A DNA stretch of 33,961 nucleotides from Opitutia bacterium (lineage in GTDB: Bacteria; Verrucomicrobiota; Verrucomicrobiia; Opitutales; T3Sed10-336): positions 1-33,961 of the forward strand of contig PXDN01000412.1 of the NCBI GenBank assembly GCA_003566375.1. The letters run 5' to 3'. Positions 1-10,007 of the stretch are shown in pieces; the stretch's first letter is position 1, and every line of letters begins with the position of its first letter. A program made the translations under genes and the position numbers. Under the pieces are notes generated by a model. It worked only from the letters and a program-made list of their open reading frames with translations. It did no database searches and was not told where the DNA came from.

Positions 1-2
1 TC

Positions 3-1286
3 CCCATCGAAATCAGTTGCACGGACCGCGTGGTCTCCATTCTCCCCGTGTGGCACATTTTTGAACGCGTTTTCGAAATGCTGGCCATCAGCCGGGGAGC
101 CTGCACCTATTATTCCGGCATCCGCACCCTGGCCGAGGATTTGGAAAACGTGGAACCGACGTTCATGGGCTCCGCGCCGCGCCTGTGGGAGAGCCTGCAC
201 CACCGCATCCTCAAGCGCGCCCGCGAGGCCCACCCGGTCCGCCGCGCGCTGTTTCACATCGCCTATTTTCTGGCCCACCACTACAAGGAATCGGTGTTTT
301 TCCTCACCCGCCGTCAGATCCGCCTGGAGAAGCCGTCCCGCGTCCGCGAAATTTCCGCCACCGTGTTTCACGCCGCGCGGTGGCTCGTTCTGCTCGCCCC
401 GTACGGGTTTTTCAACGCCGCCGTGCTGGAACGCCTGCGGCTGGTGGTGGGCGGGGCCTTCAAGGGGTCCGTCTCCGGCGGCGGGGCGTTGCCGCGCGAG
501 GTGGACCAGTTTTTCAACTACCTCGGCATTCCCGTCCTTGAGGGCTACGGGTTGACGGAAACCGCGCCGGTGGTGGCGGTGCGGACACCCCGCAAACTGG
601 TCATCGGCACGGTCGGACCGCCACTGCCGGACACGGAGATCCGTATCGTGGATGTTGATACTGGAGAAATTCTGTTTCCCGATCCGCGGGCGCCGGGAGA
701 AGGCCGCGGCCGCCGGGGGGAAATCCATGTCCGCGGTCCCCAGGTGATGAAAGGCTACTACAAGGATTCGGAGGGGACGGCGAAAAGTTTGGAGGGCGGC
801 TGGTTCCGCACGGGGGATCTCGGGGTGATGACCCACAACGACTGCCTGCGGATCGCCGGCCGCTGCAAGGACACCATCGTGCTTTCGAGCGGCGAAAACC
901 TGGAACCCCGTCCCATCGAGGAACGCCTCGGACAAAGCCCCCTGATCGAGCATTGCATGGTCATCGGCCAGGACCGCAAGTTTCCGACCGCCCTGATCAC
1001 GGTCACGGAGGAGGCGGCGGCGGGGGAAAACGGGGCGCGGGCGCCGGAAAGCGTGGTGCGGGAACGGATTCGGCGGGAGATCCGCGACCGGATCTCCGCG
1101 CAAAACGGATTCAAGCCGCATGAGCGCATCCACGATTTCCGGATTCTCCCGCGGTCTTTTGCGGTGGGCGGCGAATTGACGAGCCTGCACAAGCTGCGCC
1201 GCCATGTGGTGGCTGAAAAACACGACGCCCTCATCGAATCCATGTATTCACGGGAAACCGACAAACGCGGGAGGGCCGGACGGTGA
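3..1286 (+). CDS. AMP-dependent acyl-CoA ligase (long-chain type), 3' part
   Basis: This is an adenylate-forming enzyme that would activate a fatty or other carboxylic acid to its acyl-AMP and then its CoA thioester. The frame is open to the first bases of the window (from base 3), and the conserved stretch SILPVWHIFERV lies directly at the edge. The gene therefore starts upstream, and the in-frame GTG at 30 is not a credible start. About 427 residues are visible. They include the adenylation motif GYGLTETAPVV near 544-576, the GEIHVRGPQVMKGYY block near 718-762, the hinge region GWFRTGDLG near 799-825, and the C-terminal GRCKDTIVLSSGENLEP block near 859-906. The sequence resembles FadD15-like long-chain ligases more than acetyl-CoA synthetases, but the acyl specificity cannot be read. 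The stop overlaps the start of the following transporter gene, so the two are probably translated together and may act on the same imported acid. Confidence 0.88.
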   Translation, partial: PIEISCTDRVVSILPVWHIFERVFEMLAISRGACTYYSGIRTLAEDLENVEPTFMGSAPRLWESLHHRILKRAREAHPVRRALFHIAYFLAHHYKESVFFLTRRQIRLEKPSRVREISATVFHAARWLVLLAPYGFFNAAVLERLRLVVGGAFKGSVSGGGALPREVDQFFNYLGIPVLEGYGLTETAPVVAVRTPRKLVIGTVGPPLPDTEIRIVDVDTGEILFPDPRAPGEGRGRRGEIHVRGPQVMKGYYKDSEGTAKSLEGGWFRTGDLGVMTHNDCLRIAGRCKDTIVLSSGENLEPRPIEERLGQSPLIEHCMVIGQDRKFPTALITVTEEAAAGENGARAPESVVRERIRREIRDRISAQNGFKPHERIHDFRILPRSFAVGGELTSLHKLRRHVVAEKHDALIESMYSRETDKRGRAGR

Positions 1287-2320
1287 TGGAGATCGAACGG
1301 GAGTTGCTCAACGCGGTCGACCAGGCGTTGCTGGCCGTCATGATTCTGATCATCATGTTCGGCATGGGCGCGAGCCTGACCCCGCGCGATTTCAAAGAGG
1401 CGCTGCAACGCCCCCGCGGCATGTTCATCGGCTTCGTTTCTCAATTCGGGTTCATGCCCCTGATCGCGCTGGGCCTGGCCCTGGCGCTCAAGCTCCCGCC
1501 GCCCCAGGCCATCGCCCTGATCATGGTGGGATGCCTGCCGGGAGGGACCACCTCCAACATGTTCACCTACTTCGCCCGCGGCTCGGTGGCGCTGAGCATC
1601 TCCATGACCGCGGCCTCAACCCTGCTGGCGCTCGTCATGATGCCGCTGTTGCTGGACCTTTACGCCTCGGGCTTCGCCCGGCAAATCGACGAGGCTCTGC
1701 TGGCGGCGGGGGCGGAAACCGGGTTTGTCATTCCGCACGTGAACATTGTCATCTCGCTGCTGCTGGTGCTGGTGCCGGTGGGGGCGGGGATGATCCTGCG
1801 CGCGAAATCACCCGGCTGGGCCAAGGCGGCGGAGGACACCGCCGGTTTCATGGCCATCATCGTGATTCTCTTTTTGGTGGGATCGGTGACCGTCCGCCAC
1901 ACCGGCTTGTTTTTGGCCACGCCGTGGCAACTCTACACCGCCTGCGTCGGGGTGGGGGTGGCCGGGTTTGGGTTCGGCTACGTTTTTGCCGGGTTGTGCC
2001 GGACGCCGCCGCGGCAGCAGCGGGCCATCAGTCTGGAAACCGGCATTCAAAACGGTCCCATCGCGTTTGCCATCATTCTGCTCAGTTTTGAGGAGCCCTT
2101 GCGCAGCCAGATGCTGTGGCTGCCGATCCTGTATTCAACTTTTGTCGTCATGACCTCCTCCGGCATCACGTTGTGGTATCGCAAAATCGGCCGCGCCGAT
2201 GACGAAATTTACCGCAACAACCGCGTGCACCGTCGCCTCTTCGGGGCGGATTACGCGACCCGTTATCCGGACGCGGTTGTTCCCCGGCGGTTGAAAAGAA
2301 CGGAAACATTCGGAGAGTGA
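1286..2320 (+). CDS. Bile acid:sodium symporter family (BASS) transporter
   Basis: This is an inner-membrane secondary transporter of about 344 residues with nine to ten hydrophobic segments. It belongs to the family that imports bile acids or other organic anions with sodium. The family signature is seen as MVGCLPGGTTSNMFTY (near 1525-1572), where the sodium-site Gly/Asn-rich loop lies. A second helix-break region is near EETGIQN-like residues (ISLETGIQNGPIA, near 2028-2066). The start is taken as the ATG at 1286, which shares its A with the TGA stop of the acyl-CoA ligase (TGATG overlap). A GTG at 1283 is in frame and also possible. The tight overlap with an acid-activating ligase suggests uptake of an organic acid followed by CoA activation. 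This is inference, and the substrate is unknown. Confidence 0.85.
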   Translation: MEIERELLNAVDQALLAVMILIIMFGMGASLTPRDFKEALQRPRGMFIGFVSQFGFMPLIALGLALALKLPPPQAIALIMVGCLPGGTTSNMFTYFARGSVALSISMTAASTLLALVMMPLLLDLYASGFARQIDEALLAAGAETGFVIPHVNIVISLLLVLVPVGAGMILRAKSPGWAKAAEDTAGFMAIIVILFLVGSVTVRHTGLFLATPWQLYTACVGVGVAGFGFGYVFAGLCRTPPRQQRAISLETGIQNGPIAFAIILLSFEEPLRSQMLWLPILYSTFVVMTSSGITLWYRKIGRADDEIYRNNRVHRRLFGADYATRYPDAVVPRRLKRTETFGE

Positions 2321-2349
2321 TCCGCGTCCCCGGGGGCCGGGGAGGAGAG

Positions 2350-2379
2350 TCCCCGTGCGGGGAAAACGGGGAATCCCCG
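2350..2379 (+). promoter_or_regulatory. Two adjacent GC-rich hairpins between transporter and umuD
   Basis: TCCCC-GTGC-GGGGA (2350-2363) is followed by CGGGG-AAT-CCCCG (2367-2379). The inner arms can also pair with each other, so two alternative folds exist. No T-tract follows, so this may be a weak terminator or an mRNA structure ahead of umuD. I see no clear LexA-type operator in this gap. Confidence 0.3.
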
Positions 2380-2443
2380 GAAAGGGAACATAATTTCACC
2401 TGTTTGGCTTGCGGAACCAGCGGGGCGGGGATTCTTTGGAGGC

Positions 2444-2872
2444 ATGAACGTGACCACCATCCATCCGTCCCGCGCCGCGGCGGCGTTGCCGCTGCCGCGG
2501 CCCTTGATGCTCTCCCGCGCCCCGGCCGGGTTTCCCTCGCCGGCGGAGGATCACTGCGACCGGCGGCTCGATCTCAACGAACACCTGATCCGCCATCCCG
2601 CCGCCACCTTTTTTGTGCGGGCCGAAGGCGATTCCATGACCGGGGCCGGCATTCTCAGCGGGGCGCTGCTGATCGTGGACCGTTCCGAGGAGGCGGCCGA
2701 CGGGCGCGTGGTGATCGCCCTGGTCGAGGGTTGCCACACCGTCAAGCGCCTCCGCCGCGGGGGAGGGCGCTGCTGGCTGGAGGCGGCCAACCCCGACTAT
2801 GCCGACATCGAAATTCTCGACGATGATTCCCGCGTCTGGGGTGTCGTCACCCACGTGATCAACCGCCTTTGA
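2444..2872 (+). CDS. umuD: UmuD-like self-cleaving SOS protein (peptidase S24)
   Basis: This is the subunit of the error-prone DNA polymerase V complex that is activated by RecA-stimulated self-cleavage. At 142 residues it has the usual UmuD length. The cleavage site is seen as PAGFPSPAED (Ala28-Gly29). The catalytic serine is in EGDSMTGAGI (Ser64) and the lysine in HTVKRL (Lys101). All three sit four residues later than their E. coli counterparts (24/25, 60, 97). The ATG at 2444 has a GGAGG only one base upstream (2438-2442). An in-frame GTG at 2450 would have a spacing of seven bases and may be the true start. The gene lies 12 bases before umuC, giving a canonical umuDC operon. SOS control is expected from the family, but no LexA box was recognised. 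Confidence 0.92.
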   Translation: MNVTTIHPSRAAAALPLPRPLMLSRAPAGFPSPAEDHCDRRLDLNEHLIRHPAATFFVRAEGDSMTGAGILSGALLIVDRSEEAADGRVVIALVEGCHTVKRLRRGGGRCWLEAANPDYADIEILDDDSRVWGVVTHVINRL

Positions 2873-2884
2873 GGAGCCGCCGCC

Positions 2885-4150
2885 GTGTTCGCCCTGGTTG
2901 ACGGCAACTGTTTTTACGTCTCCTGCGAGCGGGTCTTCGATCCGGCTCTCGAAGGCCGGGCGGTGGTGGTGCTTTCCAACAACGACGGGTGCGTGGTGGC
3001 CCGCAGCGACGAGGCCAAGGCGCTCGGCATTCCGATGGGCGCGGTCTGGCACCTCCAGCCGGCTTCCGTCCACGCCGCCACCGAGGCGTTTTCCTCCAAT
3101 TACGCCCTCTACGGGGACATGAGCCGCCGGATGATGGAGACCTTGCGCGGGTTCTGCGAAAAACTGGAGGTCTATTCCATCGACGAGGCGTTTCTCGGGT
3201 TTGACTCGACCGGAGACTGGGCGGCGCTCGGGACGCTTGTCCGCGGCACCGTCCGCCGCCACACCGGCATCCCGGTTTGTGCCGGGTTCGGGCCGACCCG
3301 CGTGCTGGCGAAACTGGCCAACCGGCTGGCCAAGAAAACCCCGGGGACGGGCGGGGTGTTTGTCTGGCCGGAGGGTTCGGAGGAGAGCGCCGCGCTGCTG
3401 GCATCGCTTCCGGTGGAGAGTGTGTGGGGGATCGGTCGCCGGCTGACCGCGCGGCTGGCCGGCCGCGGGGTGAAAACCGCCGGCGATCTGCGCGGGATGG
3501 ACAATGAAACCGCCCGCCGCCTGATGGGGGTGACCGGCCTGCGCCTCGTTTGGGAACTGCGGGGCGTGCCCTGCGCCGGGTTGGAGGAACTGGCGCCGGC
3601 GAAGAAGGCGATTTGCTGCGCCAAAGGATTCGGGCAACCGCTCTCGACCTTGGAGGAATTGGGCGAACCATTGGCCGCCTACACCTGCCGGGTGGCGGAG
3701 AAACTCCGGGAGCAAGGGAGCGCGGCGGGGTTTTTGCAGGTTTTTCTCGAAACCAATCCCCACGCGGCGGGAGAGTCCCAATACAACCCGTCCGCTTCCC
3801 GCAACCTGACCGCGCCGACCAATCACAGCGGCGATCTGTGCGCGGCGGCCGGCGAATTGCTGCGCCGGATTCACCGGCCCGGCCACCGGTTTATCAAAGT
3901 CGGGGTGCTGGTTTCGGAGTTCTCCCCCGAGCGCGAAAGCCAGGGCGCTTTCGACTCGCCGCCGCCGGAAACCGCTGCCCGCCGCCGCGCGCTCATGGCC
4001 GTGATGGACCGGCTCAACCGCGAAATGGGACGGGGTACCGTCCGGCCCGCCTCCGCCGGGGGAAACGCCCCGCGTTGGCGCATGCGCCAGGCCCGCCTGA
4101 GCCCCCGCCGCACGACCTGCTGGGCGCAACTGCCGGTGGCGCGAAGCTGA
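2885..4150 (+). CDS. umuC: UmuC, Y-family translesion DNA polymerase V subunit
   Basis: This is the catalytic subunit of error-prone polymerase V, which inserts bases opposite DNA lesions together with cleaved UmuD. Its 421 residues match the family length. The metal-binding acidic residues are visible: Asp6 in ALVDGNCFY, and Asp100-Glu101 in [10 protein letters not shown]. The [10 protein letters not shown] fingers motif follows residue 31. A helix-hairpin-helix region lies around [18 protein letters not shown], and the little-finger domain and C-terminal UmuC extension follow. The start is GTG at 2885, with GGAG at 2874-2877 seven bases upstream. An ATG-initiated alternative would remove the first catalytic Asp. 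It is co-transcribed with umuD. Confidence 0.94.
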   Translation: MFALVDGNCFYVSCERVFDPALEGRAVVVLSNNDGCVVARSDEAKALGIPMGAVWHLQPASVHAATEAFSSNYALYGDMSRRMMETLRGFCEKLEVYSIDEAFLGFDSTGDWAALGTLVRGTVRRHTGIPVCAGFGPTRVLAKLANRLAKKTPGTGGVFVWPEGSEESAALLASLPVESVWGIGRRLTARLAGRGVKTAGDLRGMDNETARRLMGVTGLRLVWELRGVPCAGLEELAPAKKAICCAKGFGQPLSTLEELGEPLAAYTCRVAEKLREQGSAAGFLQVFLETNPHAAGESQYNPSASRNLTAPTNHSGDLCAAAGELLRRIHRPGHRFIKVGVLVSEFSPERESQGAFDSPPPETAARRRALMAVMDRLNREMGRGTVRPASAGGNAPRWRMRQARLSPRRTTCWAQLPVARS

Positions 4151-4230
4151 CCCCCCCGCTCCATCGGCAACACCGCGCCGGAATGTTTCGCCATCGGGGG
4201 AGAATCCTTTAAAGAAGGAGCACAACAGTG

Positions 4231-5286
4231 ATGAAGACAATCCGATTGGGAATCATCGGGGCCGGCGGGATCGTCGCGAAGATGCACCTGCCCTCCCTGC
4301 AAAACGAATCCTCCCGCTGCCAGGTGTCGCTGGTCGCGGGCCGCAAGGAATCCCGCCTCCGCGTGTTTCGCGACCGTTTCGGGATCCCGCGGTCCACCAC
4401 GCGATACGAGGACGTGATTGAGGATCCTGAAATCGACGCCGTGCTGATCGCCACTCCCCATCCGCTGCACGTTCCGTGGGGGCTGCGGGCGATTCAGGCG
4501 GGGAAACACGTGTTGATTGAAAAACCGCTCAGCGGTGATTTGGATTCGGCGGGCCGATTGGTCGAGGCCGCGGAAAAGACCGACCGCACCGTCATGTGCC
4601 TGCCGCATTTTCCTCCCGTCATCCACACCATTCGAAAAATGATCCGCGATGGCGTCCTGGGCGAAGTCTCCTCCGCCCGTTGCCGGGTGAGCCACGGGGG
4701 GCCGGAAGTCTATTACCGGGAGATCAGTTCGCTGTTCGGAGAGCCCGAACCGGAGGATCTCTGGTTTTTCGACGCCTCCAAGGCGGGCGTGGGCGCCTTG
4801 TTTGACATGGGGGTCTATGCGGTTTCCCACCTGATCGCGGTCGCCGGATCGGCCACCGAAGTCACGGCCCTGGCCGGCACCGTTGGCAAGCCGACCGATT
4901 TGGAGGACACCGCCGCCATTCTCCTGCAAATGGAAAACCGCGCGGTCGCCGTGGCCGAGACCGGCTGGTGCGACCCGGCCCGCACCTGGGCTTTGTCGGT
5001 CACCGGAACCGCCGCCAATTTGGAAACATCCGACCGCGGCGAAAACCGTCTCCTCAAGCGGCCCACCGCCCTTGACCGCGACAACGCTCCGGTCGAATCG
5101 GCGGTCTTTGACCTGAGCGGGGATCCCGGTTCGATTCACGGGCATTTTCTGGATTGCGTGGCGGAGGGCCGCCAGCCCCCGCTCGCCAACGCCCGCACCG
5201 CGCGCCATGTGACCGAGATTCTCCTCGCCTCCATGGAATCGGTGAAAACCGGTCGGCGGGTGGCGGTCTCCTCCCGCCTGGCCTGA
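4231..5286 (+). CDS. Gfo/Idh/MocA-family NAD(P)-dependent oxidoreductase
   Basis: This is a dehydrogenase of about 351 residues of the family that oxidises or reduces sugars and sugar derivatives (inositol, glucose-fructose, amino-sugars). The N-terminal Rossmann fold shows RLGIIGAGGIVAKMHLPSL at the start. The family lysine motif is IEKPLSGDLDSA (EKP near 4522-4530). The C-terminal half is the alpha/beta substrate domain, with HGG and GALFDMGVYAVSHL (near 4792-4833), which carries the conserved D-x-G-x-[YH] helix. ATG at 4231 is chosen, with AAGGAG at 4215-4220. A GTG directly before it (4228) is also possible. The gene stands alone between umuC and the decayed island, so the context does not reveal the substrate. 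Confidence 0.88.
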   Translation: MKTIRLGIIGAGGIVAKMHLPSLQNESSRCQVSLVAGRKESRLRVFRDRFGIPRSTTRYEDVIEDPEIDAVLIATPHPLHVPWGLRAIQAGKHVLIEKPLSGDLDSAGRLVEAAEKTDRTVMCLPHFPPVIHTIRKMIRDGVLGEVSSARCRVSHGGPEVYYREISSLFGEPEPEDLWFFDASKAGVGALFDMGVYAVSHLIAVAGSATEVTALAGTVGKPTDLEDTAAILLQMENRAVAVAETGWCDPARTWALSVTGTAANLETSDRGENRLLKRPTALDRDNAPVESAVFDLSGDPGSIHGHFLDCVAEGRQPPLANARTARHVTEILLASMESVKTGRRVAVSSRLA

Positions 5287-5470
5287 GACTTTTTAAGGGC
5301 ATCGTAACCGCCAAACCTTATCTCCAGATTCTCTATCCAGCAGATACATTGAGCCATTTGACGAACCAACGTAAGCCATACCGCGACAAGCAAAAAGCAT
5401 GGAAACTTGGCACACTTTCCCCCTTTCCCCTTCGCGGGCATGGACCCCTTACGACCTTCTCTTCATGTAG

Positions 5471-5566
5471 CAAATGCTTGGACACGCCCGCTTGGACACG
5501 ACGCAGATGTACACCGAAGTCAGCATCGGGCAGTTGAAGGAAGTCCACGCCTGGACGCATTCCGGC
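5471..5566 (+). pseudogene. Tyrosine recombinase / integrase, C-terminal remnant
   Basis: The translated stretch begins QMLGHARLDTTQMYTEVSI and continues to KEVHAWTH. This is the extreme C-terminus of phage-type integrases: LGH is the second catalytic histidine box, and the Tyr of QMYT is the nucleophile that attacks DNA. A TAG lies in frame just before it (5468-5470), and no recombinase core is seen upstream, so about nine tenths of the gene is missing. Reading continues past the normal end (usually THP plus a few residues) into unrelated sequence. It is a fossil of a mobile element beside ssrA. Confidence 0.6.
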
Positions 5567-5896
5567 AACCGCGCCGGAATTGTTGGAACCTGGGCGCTGG
5601 ACAGGCTCACCTTTTTAGAGGCGCATCGTTTTCCCAACGCCTTCCAATATCCGGAGCCTGTTGATCGTTTCTCCCCCGGTATCCAGCATTTCCCTTGCGA
5701 ACTCGCCAAAGAATCAGAACCATGAGTTTTTAAAATCCACTCATCCTATGCCGTTAAAATCCTGAAGTTGGATTGTTCGCGAAAATCAGATTGAAGAGGC
5801 CTTTAACAAGATGATCCGGAGTCAGAAGTTCACCATTCGCCCAAACCGTGAGCCCGGTCTGGACGCCAGCGACGACACGCATCTTTTTCCAATCCC

Positions 5897-6148
5897 ATGC
5901 CCACTGCCACAAATCCCGAATTGATGCACCATGCCGAGGAGGTCTGCGCCCTGGCGAAAGGGGTGGCCTCGGCTCACTTCCGATTGGTCTGGCTGGCAGG
6001 TGGGACGGCGTCCATACGGACACAGTTGCTCCGAGTTGTCGCACAACGATTGGGCTGCCCTTATCTTTCCGTCGGCACGCGCCTTTCGTCGGCTCTCTTG
6101 GAAGTGTCCCAAAATTTGAGGGCGGTCTCGGCGATATTAAATCTTTAG
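5897..6148 (+). pseudogene. Truncated P-loop protein resembling BrxF (BREX-3)
   Basis: The 83 codons start MPTATNPELMHHAEEV. They continue with a strand-loop-helix unit FRLVWLAGGTASIRTQLLRV, then AQRLGCPYLSVGTRLSSALL. The order hydrophobic strand, P-loop position, helix, GxPYLxxGxxLSxxLL matches my memory of BrxF, the small P-loop protein encoded first in type 3 BREX phage-defence loci (about 150 residues). The Walker A motif is destroyed: GGTASIRT stands where GxxxxGKT is expected. The frame ends after about half the family length. It is therefore read as a broken remnant of a defence island. The family assignment is from pattern recall only; a different P-loop family is possible. Confidence 0.35.
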
Positions 6149-6205
6149 TTTTTTACGGTATTTACCCATCAGTTTTGGCAAATATCGACAAAAATTAAGT
6201 TTAGA

Positions 6206-6566
<361 letters not shown>

Positions 6567-6595
6567 AAACAATCAGGAGCTTGGTCAACCAAGCC

Positions 6596-6612
6596 AGAGC
6601 CGTGACGGCTCT
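6596..6612. promoter_or_regulatory. 17-bp palindrome between ssrA and the UPF0145 gene
   Basis: AGAGCCGT-G-ACGGCTCT is a perfect 8-bp inverted repeat around one base. It is located 30 bases upstream of the tmRNA 5' end (- strand) and about 108 bases upstream of the divergently read UPF0145 gene. It could be a repressor/activator operator or a short hairpin. No known binding motif was recognised. Confidence 0.3.
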
Positions 6613-6719
6613 TAAAGAACAAGACTTCATTTTCGCACGGTTTGGCGCTTTGGCAAGGGGATTTTGCGGGGAATTTCCATTTTGCACAAATGGAAAAAAA
6701 TCCTCATGCTCGGCGGGTA

Positions 6720-7043
6720 ATGACTGCTCTATTACGATCAACAACCAACGAAATTCCGGGCCGTGAAATTGCCAACGTTCTGGATGTGGTGATGGGAAAC
6801 ACGGTTCATTCCAAACACATGGGGCGCGATTTCATGGCCGGTCTGAAAGGAATGATCGGCGGAGAAATCAAGGGCTACACCCAAATGATGACGCAGGCCC
6901 GCAACCAGGCTTTGGAGCGCATGGAACAGGAGGCGGCGCGTTTGGGCGCCGACGCCGTGATCGGATTCCGTTTCGCCTCCAGCAGCATTGGCAGCGAAAT
7001 GTGCGAGGTGTTGGCCTACGGCACGGCGGTCAAGCTGCGGTAA
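6720..7043 (+). CDS. UPF0145 (YbjQ-like) heavy-metal-binding-type protein
   Basis: This is a small cytosolic protein of unknown biochemical function from the YbjQ/UPF0145 family (usual length 100-110 residues). The conserved core is seen as STTNEIPGREI, then VVMGNTVHSKHMGRDF, GGEIKGYTQMM, RNQALERM and GADAVIGFRF. It ends with the typical EVLAYGTAVKL strand. ATG at 6720 is preferred because it gives 107 residues, matching the family. In-frame ATGs at 6642 and 6690 would add an unrelated Phe/Lys-rich leader. Homologues form pentameric rings in structural work on the family. The role here is unknown, and the neighbours do not help. Confidence 0.85.
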   Translation: MTALLRSTTNEIPGREIANVLDVVMGNTVHSKHMGRDFMAGLKGMIGGEIKGYTQMMTQARNQALERMEQEAARLGADAVIGFRFASSSIGSEMCEVLAYGTAVKLR

Positions 7044-7162
7044 GTTACGAAACGTACACCCTGAGGCAGGGCGTGCCTTTTGCCTGGGCCGGGTCCGGAG
7101 TGGAGGGGAATTCCCACGCGCCGACCGTTGCCTTTGCCGCCGTTTCCATTTTGGTAGAGCCC

Positions 7163-8551
<1,389 letters not shown>

Positions 8552-8576
8552 GCGGGTATGCTCACTTTCTGTTTCC

Positions 8577-9983
8577 ATGATTGTATCCATTCTCCAACGC
8601 CATGCCGGGGCCGTGCCGCCGGCGCTTCTGCTTTTCTTTTCGGCAACCGCGGCCGTTGTTTCCGCGCGGGCCGACACCGCCGATCTGTTTGCCGAACGGG
8701 TCGCTTCGGTGGTGGCGGTGGAATATTACATCGAGAGCGAGACGGACCGCCGTCCGGCCAGCGAGGTCGGGGTGGTGGCCGACGGGGACGGTTTGATTCT
8801 TTTGCTGGACCGTTCCGTCCCCGGCTGGGTGCCGCCGGTCCGCTTGAAGGAGTTCAAGGTGTCCACGCTCGGCAAACGCGAGGAATTTTCCGCCGAGTAT
8901 CTGGGGCAGGATTCCCTCAGCGGTTTTCATTTTCTGCGGGTGGCGGAGGAGGGCCGGGACGGGCTCGTTCCGGTGACAAACTGGGAACCGGGCGATCCCC
9001 GGCTGGGCGGGGATTTGTTTGGCATCGGGGTGATGGGAAAAGAGGTCGATTTTGAACCGTATTATTTGGCCAGCCGCTTTTCCATGCTCCGGGAACTTCC
9101 CCAGCATCTCGGCTTCGCGGTCGAGCCGGTGGCCAGCCCGGGATCCCTGGTGTTTCTCGCCGACGGGCGGCTGGCGGGCTGGGCGACCGGCGCCTACGCC
9201 TTGGAACACATGCTGCACGCGGGCGACGACCGGTTTCCGGTGGTGTTGCAGGAGATGCGCCGCACGGCGGTTTTTCTTCCGCACGGGGAGGTGCTGCCCT
9301 ACCTGGACCGCGTGCCGGCTTCTCCGGACCGTTTGGAAAACGCCTGGATCGGGGTGACCAGCCTCCAGCCGGTGGAGCGGGAGGTGGCCCGGTTTCTCGG
9401 CTTGGAAGGGCGGGGAGCGGTGGTGGTGAGCGAGGTGGTGCCGGGCGGTCCGGCGGACGAAGCCGGCTTGAAACAAGGGGACATCGTGGTCGGAATCGAC
9501 GGCGAGGAGTTGCCACGGTTTCGTCCGGATCAGGCGGTGGTTCAGTATTTCCAACGGGCGGTGACGCGCGCCGGCGCGGGCGCGAAACTGACGGTGGCCC
9601 ACATGCGGGGGGACGAGCTTTTGGAAACCGTGGTGGAGACCGCTCCGCAACCGCTGACGGCGCGGGATGCCCGCCGCGAGTATCTTTCCAAGCTCGGCGC
9701 CACCTTTCGGGAGTTTCTGGTTTTCGACGGCATGGCCCGCCGCGAAGGTCCCGAGCCAGACCGGGGAGCGGTGGTGCAGTTCGTTCGCCCCCACGCCCCG
9801 GCGTCGTCCGCCGGCTTGCAGGCGGGAGATTGGATCCGCGAGGTGGACGGGCGCGAAGTGGTCGATTTTGAAGAAACCCTCGCCATGCTGAAAGAGGCTG
9901 AAGAAAGCGCCGTCCGGGACGAGTTGGTGTTGCTGGTCAGGCGCCAAAGCGAAACCTCCGTGGTCCGCATCAACCTGCGCTGA
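8577..9983 (+). CDS. Secreted HtrA-like pseudoprotease with two PDZ domains
   Basis: This 468-residue protein has a clear signal peptide (hydrophobic run to ARAD, cleavage near residue 31). Its layout is the same as the upstream protease: a protease-like domain at about 40-230, a PDZ at about 255-360 (GLKQGDIVVGIDGEELP) and a second PDZ at about 375-468 (LQAGDWIREVDGREVVD). None of the triad is kept. Where the active enzyme has TNAHVV this protein reads ILLLDRSVPG; the Asp region is LSGFHFLRV; the serine loop GNSGGPL is replaced by ASPGSLVFLADGR. It is thus probably a non-catalytic substrate-binding partner or regulator of the neighbouring protease. ATG 8577 is preferred to the earlier TTG at 8535, which overlaps the upstream gene. 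Homology to the neighbour is judged by eye. Confidence 0.82.
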   Translation: MIVSILQRHAGAVPPALLLFFSATAAVVSARADTADLFAERVASVVAVEYYIESETDRRPASEVGVVADGDGLILLLDRSVPGWVPPVRLKEFKVSTLGKREEFSAEYLGQDSLSGFHFLRVAEEGRDGLVPVTNWEPGDPRLGGDLFGIGVMGKEVDFEPYYLASRFSMLRELPQHLGFAVEPVASPGSLVFLADGRLAGWATGAYALEHMLHAGDDRFPVVLQEMRRTAVFLPHGEVLPYLDRVPASPDRLENAWIGVTSLQPVEREVARFLGLEGRGAVVVSEVVPGGPADEAGLKQGDIVVGIDGEELPRFRPDQAVVQYFQRAVTRAGAGAKLTVAHMRGDELLETVVETAPQPLTARDARREYLSKLGATFREFLVFDGMARREGPEPDRGAVVQFVRPHAPASSAGLQAGDWIREVDGREVVDFEETLAMLKEAEESAVRDELVLLVRRQSETSVVRINLR

Positions 9984-10007
9984 GGTTGCGGTTGGCGAAG
10001 GCCGTTC

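Noticed and set aside
2320-2443. LexA box upstream of umuDC
   Set aside because: I looked for TGTTC-N4-GAACA-like and CTGT-N8-ACAG-like sites and saw none with good symmetry.
2396-4240. 614-codon open frame on the - strand across umuDC
   Set aside because: UmuD and UmuC with all catalytic residues occupy the + strand; the antisense translation is low-complexity Pro/Gly/Arg/His.
5770-5923. Open stretch starting IVRENQIEEAFNKMI as a separate gene
   Set aside because: It has no plausible start or ribosome-binding site, is short, and matches no family I recognise; it is mentioned only as part of the decayed island.
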